Shown here: piece after piece, positions 5,882 to 11,841 of the stretch
Position numbering within the stretch: position 1 is the stretch's first letter
Layout: each line of letters starts with the position of its first letter
Source of the DNA: an uncultured Curtobacterium sp.
GTDB taxonomy: Bacteria; Actinomycetota; Actinomycetes; Actinomycetales; Microbacteriaceae
Assembly: GCA_913774725.1 (NCBI GenBank)
Contig: CAJYIG010000231.1
Span: 1-11,841, forward strand
Direction: 5' to 3'
Length of the DNA stretch: 11,841 bases
Notes under the pieces: model-generated
Databases searched by the model: none
Told to the model about the DNA's origin: nothing
Seen by the model: the letters and a program-made list of their open reading frames with translations, nothing else
Made by a program: the position numbers and the translations under genes

Positions 5882-7525
5882 TCAGGACGTCGGTGCGAGC
5901 AGCAGGCCGTCCAGCACCAGGTCGCGCACGCGCGGCAGCAGGTCTGCCGTGAGCGCGTCCTCGTCGACGCCGGTGATCTGCGCGAGGGCGCCGACGATCG
6001 CCGCGACCGACAGGTCCCCGTCGCAGGCACCCACGAACGCGGCGAGCGCCGTGTCCGCGTCCACCCGCCGGCCGAAGCCGCCGCCCTGCACGAGCGTGAT
6101 CACCGTCGGGTCGTCGTTGCCGGGCCAGTAGTGCCGCTCCTCGGTGACGTCCCCGGCGACCCGCAGGTGTGCGGCGGCGAGGGCCCGGTCGTCGCTCGCC
6201 GCGAGCCACTCGGCAGCGTCGAGCGCCCGGGCGACCGTCGCGCCGAGCCCCACGGGGTTGGACCCGAGCGCCTCGGGGACGCGCTCGGTGCGGCGGAGGC
6301 GAGCCGCGCCTCCCGGCCGGCCGGGGTCCGTCGCCGACGCACGCCGGACGACCACGTACCCGAAGCCGACCCCGGTGACCCGCCGCGAGGCGAAGTCGTC
6401 GAGCCAGGCGTCCACGAGCCGGTCGAACGCCTCGGTGCCGGGCTTCGTGCCGCCGTCGCGGATCCAGGTCTCGGCGTAGGCGGGCGGGTCCTCGCGCTCC
6501 CGTTCGACGACCCACAGGTCGAGGTCCTCGGCGTCGGCGAACCACGAGCGCACCCGGTCGAGCCCGTCCACGCCCCAGCGGTACTCCCAGTTGCCGAGCA
6601 GCTGCGCGGTCCCGCCGGGCTCCAGGTGGTCGGCGAGCCCGCGGAGCACGGTCTCGACGAGCGCGTCGCCGACCATGCCGCCGTCGCGGTACTCGTAGGA
6701 CGGCACGTCGTCGCGTCGCGGGGTGATGACGAACGGCGGGTTCGACACGATGCGGTCGAAGCGCTCCCCCGCGACCGGCTCGTACAGCGAGCCGAGCCGG
6801 AACTCGATGCCGTCGATGCCGTTGAGCGCGGCGTTGAACCGGGCGATGTCGAGCGCGCGGCGCGAGATGTCCGTGGCGACGACCTGCTCGGCGAAGCGCC
6901 GCGCGTGCATGGCCTGGATGCCGCACCCGGTCCCGAGGTCGAGCACCCGTCGCACCGGCACCGGCACCTGCAGCCCGGAGAGCGTGGTGGTCGCACCGCC
7001 GATGCCGAGCACGTGCTCCTCGCCCAGGGCGGTGCCGAGTGCGAGCTCCCCGAGGTCCGAGACGATCCACCAGCTGCCGGCGCCCTGGTCGTCGACGAAG
7101 GCGTAGGGCCGCAGGTCGACGGTCGGGTGCACCCGTCGGTGCTCGGTGTCCGGCAGCCCGGAGTCGTCGATCTCGTCGCGGCTCGAGCCGTCGTCGGTGC
7201 GCAGGACCCCGGCGGCCGTGACCCGGTCGAGCCCGGCCGTCGGGAACGCCCGCTCGGCGTCGGCCCGGTCGACCGGCAGGCCGAGCACGAACAGCGTCGC
7301 GAGGGTGGTCAGCGGGGTGGTCTCCCGCGCGGCGAGTGCCCGCAGCGCGGCGACCCGTGACCCGCGGTGCAGCGACGCGGCGGCCTCGGCACCCCAGAGC
7401 GCGTCGATGCGCTCGACGGTGAAGCCCGCGGTGTCGAGGTCCGCGGCGAGCGCCGTCGTCACGGCAGGGTCGGTCCTGATCGTCGGCAGCTCGTGTGCCG
7501 CTGCTGCCCGTGCCCGCTGGGTCAC
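5882..7525 (-). CDS. Class I SAM-dependent methyltransferase, HemK/MTS-like catalytic domain
   Basis: 547 residues. The central Rossmann methyltransferase domain has motif I VLDLGTGCGIQAMHA (about 194-208), the acidic strand-2 end VVATDIS (215-221) and motif IV SNPPFVIT (261-268). NPPF is the signature of methyltransferases that modify planar nitrogens (Gln N5, adenine N6, guanine N2), as in HemK/PrmC and RsmC. It is flanked by an N-terminal helical region (1-150) and a C-terminal region (about 395-547) of the kind found in large actinobacterial MTS-domain proteins. The target is unknown: rRNA, protein or small molecule. Start: GTG-7525, overlapping the ArsR stop as GTGA and preceded six bases upstream by GGAGGT. 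The open frame continues upstream but is antisense to ArsR there. Co-transcription with ArsR and the divergent exporter suggests a resistance or detoxification module, which is inference. Confidence 0.88.
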   Translation of the reverse strand: MTQRARAAAAHELPTIRTDPAVTTALAADLDTAGFTVERIDALWGAEAAASLHRGSRVAALRALAARETTPLTTLATLFVLGLPVDRADAERAFPTAGLDRVTAAGVLRTDDGSSRDEIDDSGLPDTEHRRVHPTVDLRPYAFVDDQGAGSWWIVSDLGELALGTALGEEHVLGIGGATTTLSGLQVPVPVRRVLDLGTGCGIQAMHARRFAEQVVATDISRRALDIARFNAALNGIDGIEFRLGSLYEPVAGERFDRIVSNPPFVITPRRDDVPSYEYRDGGMVGDALVETVLRGLADHLEPGGTAQLLGNWEYRWGVDGLDRVRSWFADAEDLDLWVVEREREDPPAYAETWIRDGGTKPGTEAFDRLVDAWLDDFASRRVTGVGFGYVVVRRASATDPGRPGGAARLRRTERVPEALGSNPVGLGATVARALDAAEWLAASDDRALAAAHLRVAGDVTEERHYWPGNDDPTVITLVQGGGFGRRVDADTALAAFVGACDGDLSVAAIVGALAQITGVDEDALTADLLPRVRDLVLDGLLLAPTS

Positions 7526-7899
7526 GCGGGGACCTCCGTGCGCATGACGGACGCGGGCACCTGCCACGCGGCCACCAGGTCGAGCAGCCCGGGGAAGCGC
7601 TGCTGCACGTCCTCGGTGCGGACCCGGCTCGACCGCGTCAGGCCCTCCTGGTGCTGCTCGAGCAGACCGGCTTCGCGCAGCACGCGGAAGTGGTGCGTCA
7701 GCGTCGACTTCGGCCGGTCGACCCCGACCCACCCGCAGCTGCGCACCCCGCCCGCCGCGTCGACCAGGTAGCGGTGCAGGATCGTGAGCCGGATCGGGTC
7801 GCTCAGCGCGTCGAGCACGACCGGCAGGTCCATCTCGGCGACGGTCGGCTGCGGCAGGCGTTCTGGCGTGACGGCGGAGTCCACGGGCGCGACGGGCAT
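7522..7899 (-). CDS. ArsR/SmtB-like winged-helix transcriptional regulator
   Basis: 125 residues. A winged helix spans about 25-95: VVLDALSDPIRLTILHRYL (27-45), then the recognition region PKSTLTHHFRVLREAGLL (63-80) and a basic wing. This is the HTH_20/ArsR type. Cys55 is the only cysteine, so a classical multi-cysteine metal site is absent and a non-metal or redox signal is more likely. Start: ATG-7899, set by a -10 box six bases upstream. Its TGA overlaps the GTG of the methyltransferase gene, so the two are translationally coupled. It is divergent from an MFS exporter across a 105-bp gap with two matching dyads that cover its -35 region. Autoregulation and control of the exporter are inferred. 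Confidence 0.9.
   Translation of the reverse strand: MPVAPVDSAVTPERLPQPTVAEMDLPVVLDALSDPIRLTILHRYLVDAAGGVRSCGWVGVDRPKSTLTHHFRVLREAGLLEQHQEGLTRSSRVRTEDVQQRFPGLLDLVAAWQVPASVMRTEVPA
7532..7537 (-). promoter_or_regulatory. Ribosome binding site GGAGGT of the methyltransferase gene
   Basis: GGAGGT sits six bases before GTG-7525, inside the end of the ArsR frame. It decides the methyltransferase start over longer in-frame alternatives. Confidence 0.7.
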
Positions 7900-7905
7900 G
7901 CGACG

Positions 7906-7911
7906 ACGGTA
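7906..7911 (-). promoter_or_regulatory. -10 box TACCGT, leaderless start of ArsR gene
   Basis: TACCGT on the minus strand ends six bases before ATG-7899, with no Shine-Dalgarno sequence between. A -35 at 17-18 bp would fall at 7929-7935, inside the first operator-like dyad. Confidence 0.6.
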
Positions 7912-7927
7912 GCACCGCCGACCAGAC

Positions 7928-7947
7928 AGTACGACTTGCGTCGTACA
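7928..7947. promoter_or_regulatory. Operator site 1, AGTACGA-N6-TCGTACA
   Basis: Inverted half-sites at 7928-7934 and 7941-7947 with a six-base spacer. Counted as GTACGAC/GTCGTAC, it is a perfect 7-bp dyad. It overlaps the -35 position of the ArsR promoter and part of the probable MFS promoter. Architecture and half-site match site 2, 29 bp away centre to centre. Most likely bound by the adjacent ArsR-type protein. Confidence 0.7.
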
Positions 7948-7964
7948 AGCACCTCCTGTACGAA
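7936..7964 (+). promoter_or_regulatory. Tentative MFS promoter, TTGCGT-17-TACGAA
   Basis: TTGCGT (7936-7941) resembles a -35 hexamer. At 17 bp it is followed by TACGAA (7959-7964), an imperfect -10. Both hexamers overlap operator-like half-sites. The Shine-Dalgarno sequence and start of the MFS gene lie about 30-40 bases further on. The -10 match is weak. Confidence 0.3.
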
Positions 7965-7976
7965 TGTGCTCGTACA
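7957..7976. promoter_or_regulatory. Operator site 2, TGTACGA-N6-TCGTACA
   Basis: Perfect dyad; with one more base on each side it is CTGTACGA/TCGTACAG (7956-7977). It has the same half-site and six-base spacer as site 1, with nine bases between the two 20-bp sites. Sitting at the probable -10 and start region of the MFS gene, it would repress that gene when bound. Confidence 0.72.
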
Positions 7977-8004
7977 GCAGTCGATCCGACGGGAAGGTGC
8001 CACC

Positions 8005-9255
8005 ATGCAGTCAGCACGCGGAGTCGCGGGGTTCTGGATCCTCGCCGCCATGCTCTTCGTGGCGATGGCGTCGTCCTCGGTGCCCTCGCCGATCTACCCC
8101 GTCTACGCCGCCGAGTGGGACCTCACACCGCTCATGCTCACGGGGGTGTTCGCGATCTACGTCGCCGGGCTCCTCGTCACGATGCTCGTCGCCGGGCGGC
8201 TCTCCGACCACGTCGGCCGGAAGCCCGTGCTCGTCGCCGGTGGTCTGCTGCTCGTCGCCTCGCTCGTGCTGTTCACCGGCGCCGACGGCTTCGGGGCGCT
8301 CGTGCTCGACCGCATCGTGCAGGGCGTCGCGGTCGGGCTGCTCATCGGGGCCCTCGGCGCGGCGCTCATCGACAACTCGCTCGAGCGCTTCCCGTCGCTC
8401 GCCGGCGTCCTGAACGGTGCCGTCCCACCCTTCGCCCTGGCCACCGGCGCGGTGTCGAGCGGCGCCCTGGTCGAGTGGGGCCCGGCGCCGGAGCAGCTCG
8501 TCTACGTGCTGTTCGGCGCACTCCTGCTGCTCCTCGTCGCCGCCCTGGTCGTCGTGCCCGAGCGGGTCACCCGCCGACCGGGTGCGCTCCGCTCCCTCCG
8601 CCCGACGGTGTCCGTCCCCCGGGCCTCGCGAGCGCTGTTCCGCGGCGTCGCCGGCGCGCTCGTCGCCAGCTGGGCACTGGGCGGACTGTTCCTGTCGCTC
8701 GTGCCGTCGGCCCTCGGCGCGGTCTTCGGCATCCACGACCACTTCGCGGCCGGAGCCCTGATCGCCGTCGTCACCGGTGTCGGTGGGCTGACGGGGCTCG
8801 CGATCCAGCGCCTCGACACGCGTCGGAGCCTGTTCCTCGGCCTCGTCGCGCTCATCGTCGGCCCGGTCGTCACCGTGTCGTTCGTGTTCGCGCACTCGCT
8901 GCCCGGGCTCGTCGTCGGCAGCGCGATCGCGGGCGTCGGCTTCGGTGCGGGGTTCCAGGCGCCGCTGCGGATGCTGCTGGCGACCGCCGCCCCCACGCAC
9001 CGCGCCGGGCTGCTGTCGTCGGTCTACATCGTCAGCTACCTGGCGTTCGGGGTGCCTGCGGTCGTGGCGGGGCTGGTCGAGCCGGCGTTCGGCTTCGTGC
9101 CGGTGCTCGCCGGGTACGGCGCCTTCATCGTCCTCGCAGCGGCGACCGCGCTCGTGCTGCAGGTCGCGTCGCGCAGCGCGGCCGGTGTCGAGGAGCGCGC
9201 CGCCGAGACCGTCGAGCGCACGGCGACGGGCTCCGTCCGGACCGTCGCCGAGTAG
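8005..9255 (+). CDS. MFS transporter, drug/metabolite efflux type
   Basis: 416 residues, about 12 predicted membrane helices, typical of the major facilitator superfamily. The family signature in loop 2-3, AGRLSDHVGRKPV (63-75), carries motif A with Asp68, Gly71 and Arg72. A hydrophilic stretch at about 184-210 (PERVTRRPGALRSLRP) is the central cytoplasmic loop, and a charged tail from about 388 is cytoplasmic. Overall style suggests a proton-coupled exporter of small molecules; substrate unknown. Start: ATG-8005 after GGGAAGG (7991-7997); longer in-frame starts would run through the operator region and the antisense ArsR gene. It is divergent from the ArsR-methyltransferase operon, and probably derepressed when ArsR leaves the two dyads. 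Its end is 27 bases from the convergent PGPGW gene. Confidence 0.92.
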   Translation: MQSARGVAGFWILAAMLFVAMASSSVPSPIYPVYAAEWDLTPLMLTGVFAIYVAGLLVTMLVAGRLSDHVGRKPVLVAGGLLLVASLVLFTGADGFGALVLDRIVQGVAVGLLIGALGAALIDNSLERFPSLAGVLNGAVPPFALATGAVSSGALVEWGPAPEQLVYVLFGALLLLLVAALVVVPERVTRRPGALRSLRPTVSVPRASRALFRGVAGALVASWALGGLFLSLVPSALGAVFGIHDHFAAGALIAVVTGVGGLTGLAIQRLDTRRSLFLGLVALIVGPVVTVSFVFAHSLPGLVVGSAIAGVGFGAGFQAPLRMLLATAAPTHRAGLLSSVYIVSYLAFGVPAVVAGLVEPAFGFVPVLAGYGAFIVLAAATALVLQVASRSAAGVEERAAETVERTATGSVRTVAE

Positions 9256-9282
9256 CCCCGACCCGACCGACGCAGCCGGCGG

Positions 9283-9750
9283 TCAGTGCCCCGGTCGCGC
9301 CCGGTTCGGCCGCTGCGCCCGCACCCCGGTGCTGCGGTGTGCATCGGCGTGGGCCGCGTCGACGTCGGCCTTGCCCCGGTCGGCCGCCTTCCGCAGCCAC
9401 TGCGGCCCGTGCGCCTTCGCCCAGTCCCAGAAGCGGTGCAGCTGTGCGCGCAGCCACGTGATGATGCGGTGGAAGAAGTGGAACTCGCTGGCCAGGATGG
9501 TCAGGCCGATGAACACCACGAGCCACCCCGGACCGGGCAGCGGCACGAGGATCAGCCCGATGACCACGACGAGCCCGCCGACGATCCCGACGAGCACCTT
9601 GTAGAACAGGTGCACGCCCGGCCGTGCGTGGATCCACGCGCGCATCCGACGGAACCACCGGAAGCGGCGGTGACGGTCGTCGGCGTCGGTCTCGGGGGCC
9701 GTGGTGTCGGCACGCACGACCGCGTCGGGTCGCTCGTGGGTGTCGTCCAT
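9283..9750 (-). CDS. PGPGW-motif transmembrane protein (TIGR02611 type)
   Basis: 155 residues. A polar N-terminus rich in Asp, Arg and His (1-40) is followed by a hydrophobic helix (about 50-71), the diagnostic LPLPGPGW (69-76) and a second hydrophobic stretch (77-90). An aromatic, His-rich amphipathic region follows, FHFFHRIITWLRAQLHRFWDWAK (90-112), then a charged tail. The PGPGW motif is the hallmark of the actinobacterial TIGR02611 family of small inner-membrane proteins; their function is unknown. Start: ATG-9750, fixed by a -10 box six bases upstream. It appears monocistronic. Its end is convergent with the MFS gene with only a weak hairpin (9265-9284) between them. Confidence 0.87.
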   Translation of the reverse strand: MDDTHERPDAVVRADTTAPETDADDRHRRFRWFRRMRAWIHARPGVHLFYKVLVGIVGGLVVVIGLILVPLPGPGWLVVFIGLTILASEFHFFHRIITWLRAQLHRFWDWAKAHGPQWLRKAADRGKADVDAAHADAHRSTGVRAQRPNRARPGH

Positions 9751-9756
9751 GGCGGC

Positions 9757-9762
9757 AACCTA
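9757..9762 (-). promoter_or_regulatory. -10 box TAGGTT, leaderless start of PGPGW gene
   Basis: TAGGTT on the minus strand ends six bases before ATG-9750; no Shine-Dalgarno sequence and no clear -35 are visible. It supports the chosen start. Confidence 0.58.
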
Positions 9763-9807
9763 GGGCGCGCGGCTGGGAAACGGCGGCGCAACCGGTCCAC
9801 GCGACGT

Positions 9808-9846
9808 GGGGAGCGGGGCGGGGGTGCACCGCGCCTCCCGTCCGCC
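9808..9846. repeat. Imperfect GC-rich hairpin resembling the 23-63 element
   Basis: GGGAG (9809-9813) can pair with CTCCC (9835-9839) around a perfect GGTGCACC palindrome (9823-9830). The right side, 9830-9846, matches 47-63 at 16 of 17 positions. It lies in the 239-bp gap between the DksA-like gene end and the PGPGW gene start, where it could terminate the DksA-like transcript. A dispersed REP-like repeat is possible. Confidence 0.3.
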
Positions 9847-9989
9847 GTTCCGTCGAGACGCCACGGTCTCACCGAGGCGGACCCAGATGCGGCGGTGTCC
9901 CACGCACTGCGCGGCGTCCCGTGCAGACGTGCCCGTCTCGGTCCGGCCGCCAGACCGTCGACAGCGTGCCCCACCGGCCGGGAGGCTCG

Positions 9990-10322
9990 TCACGCGTGTG
10001 CGACGCACGTCGCGGCCCACGGGACCGCGTCCAGACGGGCCGCCGGGATCGGTTCGCCGCCGACGGCGCACCGCCCGTAGGTGCCGGCGTCGAGCCGCGC
10101 GAGCGCGGCGTCGACCAGGCGGATCCGGTTCCGCGCGTCGTCGCGCACCGCACCGAGCGAGCCGCGCTCCCAGGCGAGGGTCGCACCCTCGGGGTCGTGC
10201 TCGTCGTCCGAGTTGGCGTCCTGGCGCGCGTCGCTGACGTCCCGCATGCTGCGCTCGACGTCGGCGAGCAGCCGCTCGTTGCGCCGCCGTTCGTCCGTCA
10301 GCGCCGTGCGTGGGTCGTCCAT
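9990..10322 (-). CDS. DksA/TraR-family small protein with degenerate zinc site
   Basis: 110 residues from ATG-10322. An N-terminal helical hairpin (about 8-78) is followed by the family's C-terminal block GTYGRCAVGGEPIPAARLDAVPWAATC (80-106). Members normally bind zinc through C-x2-C-x17-C-x2-C. Here the four positions are Cys85, Gly88, Cys106 and His109, so one ligand is lost and one is replaced by His. The rest of the block is well conserved, so the gene looks maintained. DksA binds the RNA polymerase secondary channel; whether this actinobacterial relative does so is unknown. The start was chosen because a -10 box lies seven bases upstream; a longer start at 10364 would place that promoter inside the gene. 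It is divergent from the intact LLM gene across 56 bp. Confidence 0.87.
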   Translation of the reverse strand: MDDPRTALTDERRRNERLLADVERSMRDVSDARQDANSDDEHDPEGATLAWERGSLGAVRDDARNRIRLVDAALARLDAGTYGRCAVGGEPIPAARLDAVPWAATCVAHA

Positions 10323-10329
10323 GCCGACG

Positions 10330-10335
10330 ACCGTA
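10330..10335 (-). promoter_or_regulatory. -10 box TACGGT, leaderless start of DksA-like gene
   Basis: TACGGT on the minus strand ends seven bases before ATG-10322. It sets the start 14 codons inside the longest open frame. Confidence 0.55.
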
Positions 10336-10362
10336 GTCGCGTCGGAATGCGGCGGCAGCAGC

Positions 10363-10374
10363 ATGCGTTCGCAT
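10363..10374. promoter_or_regulatory. Palindrome ATGCG-TT-CGCAT upstream of LLM-2
   Basis: 5-2-5 inverted repeat ending four bases before ATG-10379, in the 56-bp divergent gap with the DksA-like gene. The same half-sites with the same spacer length occur at 134-145 before LLM-1. No good TANNNT or Shine-Dalgarno sequence is seen for LLM-2, so this element probably overlaps its promoter or start. Confidence 0.35.
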
Positions 10375-10378
10375 CGGC

Positions 10379-11410
10379 ATGACGAAGATCGGGTTCCTGT
10401 CCTTCGGGCACTGGCGCGACGTGCCGGGCTCGCGTGTCCGCAGCGGCCGCGAGGCCCTCGTGCAGGCGATCGACCTCGCCGTCGCAGCCGAGGAGTCGGG
10501 CGTCGACGGCGCGTACTTCCGCGTGCACCACTTCGCCCCGCAGCAGGCGGCCCCGTTCCCGCTGCTCTCCGCGATCGCCGCCCGGACCAGTCGGATCGAG
10601 ATCGGCACCGGCGTGATCGACATGCGCTACGAGAACCCGCTGTACATGGCCGAGGAGGCCGCGGCCACCGACCTCATCTCCGGCGGCCGACTGCAGCTCG
10701 GTGTCTCGCGGGGGTCACCCGAGACCGCCCTCGCCGGCTACCAGCAGTTCGGCTACGTCCCCGAGGCGCACGACACCAACGGCGGTGACATGGCACGCTC
10801 GCACACCGACGTCTTCCGCCGCGCGATCGCCGGGGAGCCGATGGCGCACGCGGACCCGCAGATGACCGGGTCCGCCGGATCGCTGCCGGTGTCCCCGCTC
10901 TCCGACACGCTGCCCGACCGGATCTGGTGGGGCGCCGGCACCCGCGCGACCGCCGAGTGGACGGCCGAGCAGGGGATGAACCTCATGTCGTCGACCCTGC
11001 TCACCGAGGACACCGGCGTGCCCTTCGACCAGCTGCAGGCCGAGCAGATCGAACGCTTCCGGACCACCTGGGCCGAGATGGGCTGGGAGCGGACACCGCG
11101 CGTCTCGGTGTCGCGCAGCATCATCCCGATCACCGACGACGAGTCGCGGCACTACTTCGGGGTCCGGGCGCAGGTCGAGGGGCAGGACCAGGTCGGGCAC
11201 CTCGACGGCGGTCTCGCCCGGTTCGGCCGCTCGTACATCGGGGAGCCGGAGCAGCTCGTGGCCGAACTCGCCGCCGACGCCGCCGTGCGGGCCGCGGACA
11301 CCGTGCTCGTCACGGTGCCGAACCAGCTCGGCGTCGACTTCAACGCCCGGCTGCTCGCTGCGACGAGGGCCGTGATGGACGAGGTCGACGCGGCGGCCGT
11401 CCCCGTCTAG
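10379..11410 (+). CDS. LLM class flavin-dependent oxidoreductase (luciferase-like)
   Basis: 343 residues, intact. First beta strand MTKIGFLSFGHW, then FRVHHFAPQQAAPFPLLSAIAARTSRIEIGTGVIDMRYENPLYMAEEAAATDLISGGRLQLGVSRG, laid out as in bacterial-luciferase-like TIM-barrel monooxygenases that use reduced FMN. The blocks DRIWWGAGT, STLLTEDTGVPFDQLQAEQI and RVSVSRSIIPI are shared in order with the broken gene at 157-1179, so the two are paralogues. The substrate is unknown and no flavin reductase is nearby. Start: ATG-10379, since the protein then begins on the first strand like its paralogue. No Shine-Dalgarno sequence is present, so a leaderless message is likely, though its -10 is not clear. 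The end is ten bases from the convergent ASCH gene. Confidence 0.9.
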   Translation: MTKIGFLSFGHWRDVPGSRVRSGREALVQAIDLAVAAEESGVDGAYFRVHHFAPQQAAPFPLLSAIAARTSRIEIGTGVIDMRYENPLYMAEEAAATDLISGGRLQLGVSRGSPETALAGYQQFGYVPEAHDTNGGDMARSHTDVFRRAIAGEPMAHADPQMTGSAGSLPVSPLSDTLPDRIWWGAGTRATAEWTAEQGMNLMSSTLLTEDTGVPFDQLQAEQIERFRTTWAEMGWERTPRVSVSRSIIPITDDESRHYFGVRAQVEGQDQVGHLDGGLARFGRSYIGEPEQLVAELAADAAVRAADTVLVTVPNQLGVDFNARLLAATRAVMDEVDAAAVPV

Positions 11411-11420
11411 GGCTCCCCGA

Positions 11421-11841
11421 TCAGGCCTCGACGTCCCCGCCGGGGGCCTCCGGCCAGAGCAGCCGGAAGCGCTCGCACAGCACCGGCATGTCCGGCTCGT
11501 ACCCGCGCGGGTTCTCGGAGTGCTCGCGCCAGTAGCGCTCGTGCACTGCGCGCCAGTGCGCCAGGGTGCGGTCGCCCTCGCCCTCGGCGCGGGCGTGCTC
11601 CTCGCCCACCTGGTCGAACGGGACGACGCGCAGGTCCGTGGTCTCGATCACGGCACGGGGTCGGCCCCGACCGTCGAGGATGACGCTGAGCTCGCCGACC
11701 TCGGACAGCGCATCGCCCGTCGCCTCGTAGTCCCACATCGACGACGCCGTACCGTCCTTGATCCCGCGGAGCACCAGGTCGAGCAAGCCGTCCGCGTGGT
11801 CCGGCGTCGCGCCGAAGGCCCACGCCTCCGGCACGGCCTCG
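11421..11841 (-). CDS. ASCH domain-containing protein, 5' end beyond the window
   Basis: At least 139 residues visible; the reading frame is open to the window edge. ASCH proteins of this type usually begin about 10-25 residues before the EAWAFG motif that stands at the edge here, so the true start lies outside; the in-frame GTG at 11834 is unlikely to be it. Visible family features are GIKDGTASSMWDYE (the G-x-K-x-x-T-x-S core) and, further on, GEGDRTLAHWRAVHERYW. ASCH is a PUA-like beta-barrel fold thought to bind RNA or modified nucleotides; some members are amidohydrolases acting on N4-acetylcytidine. The exact role is unknown. It is convergent with LLM-2. Confidence 0.85.
   Translation of the reverse strand, partial: EAVPEAWAFGATPDHADGLLDLVLRGIKDGTASSMWDYEATGDALSEVGELSVILDGRGRPRAVIETTDLRVVPFDQVGEEHARAEGEGDRTLAHWRAVHERYWREHSENPRGYEPDMPVLCERFRLLWPEAPGGDVEA

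Noticed and set aside
7526..8017. N-terminal extension of the methyltransferase to an upstream start near 8017
   Set aside because: The extra stretch overlaps the ArsR gene in another frame and the promoter region, and is Arg/Ala-rich. GTG-7525 has a GGAGGT at ideal spacing and overlaps the ArsR stop.
10323..10364. Longer start of the DksA-like gene at 10364
   Set aside because: It would place the TANNNT box and the LLM-2 palindrome inside the coding region. The family begins with a sequence like MDDPRTALTDERRR, matching ATG-10322.
1..11841. CRISPR array, insertion sequence, phage or toxin-antitoxin genes
   Set aside because: No regularly spaced direct repeats, no transposase or integrase motifs and no recognisable toxin pair were seen on either strand.

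Overview
The window is about 70% G+C, with strong G/C preference at third codon positions, GTG starts, TANNNT -10 boxes and several apparently leaderless genes. This points to a high-GC actinobacterium. Gene content and protein style (cytosolic GH3 glucosidase next to a TetR gene, PGPGW protein, ASCH protein, luciferase-like oxidoreductases) fit Microbacteriaceae, perhaps Curtobacterium. That placement is judgement, not a search result.

Layout. (1) 1-1623: a GC-rich hairpin, then a luciferase-like (LLM) flavin oxidoreductase gene cut by one in-frame TAG at codon 81. A 444-bp gene-free stretch follows, containing an AT-richer island with nested palindromes and several hairpins. (2) 1624-4852: a cytosolic GH3 beta-glucosidase with PA14 insert on the minus strand, divergent from a TetR-family regulator. 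A perfect inverted repeat, AAACCTA-N7-TAGGTTT, lies between their promoters. (3) 4991-5857: a short NAD-dependent epimerase/dehydratase-type reductase, convergent with the next block. (4) 5882-9255: an ArsR-type regulator and a 547-residue class I methyltransferase in one minus-strand operon with a GTGA overlap, divergent from a 12-helix MFS transporter. Two operator-like sites of identical architecture, WGTACGA-N6-TCGTACA, fill the intergenic gap. (5) 9283-10322: two small minus-strand genes, a PGPGW-motif membrane protein and a DksA/TraR-like protein with a damaged zinc site. (6) 10379-11841: an intact LLM oxidoreductase, paralogous to the broken one, convergent with a partial ASCH-domain gene that runs off the window.

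How the parts work together. Two loci look like small self-contained regulatory circuits: TetR/GH3 glucosidase, and ArsR-methyltransferase/MFS. In both, the inverted repeats overlap the probable core promoters, which suggests autoregulation plus control of the divergent gene. Five genes (LLM-1, TetR, ArsR, PGPGW protein, DksA-like) have a TANNNT hexamer ending 6-7 nt before the start codon, the signature of leaderless transcription. The glucosidase, epimerase, methyltransferase and MFS genes instead carry Shine-Dalgarno sequences. Both LLM paralogues have a 12-bp ATGCG-N2-CGCAT palindrome just upstream.

I see no CRISPR array, tRNA, rRNA, transposase or phage gene, and no strong evidence for a wholly new multi-gene system. 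The most testable novelties are the two operator architectures, the shared palindrome of the LLM pair, the nonsense codon, the degenerate DksA-like zinc site and the AT-rich palindromic island at about 1300-1400.
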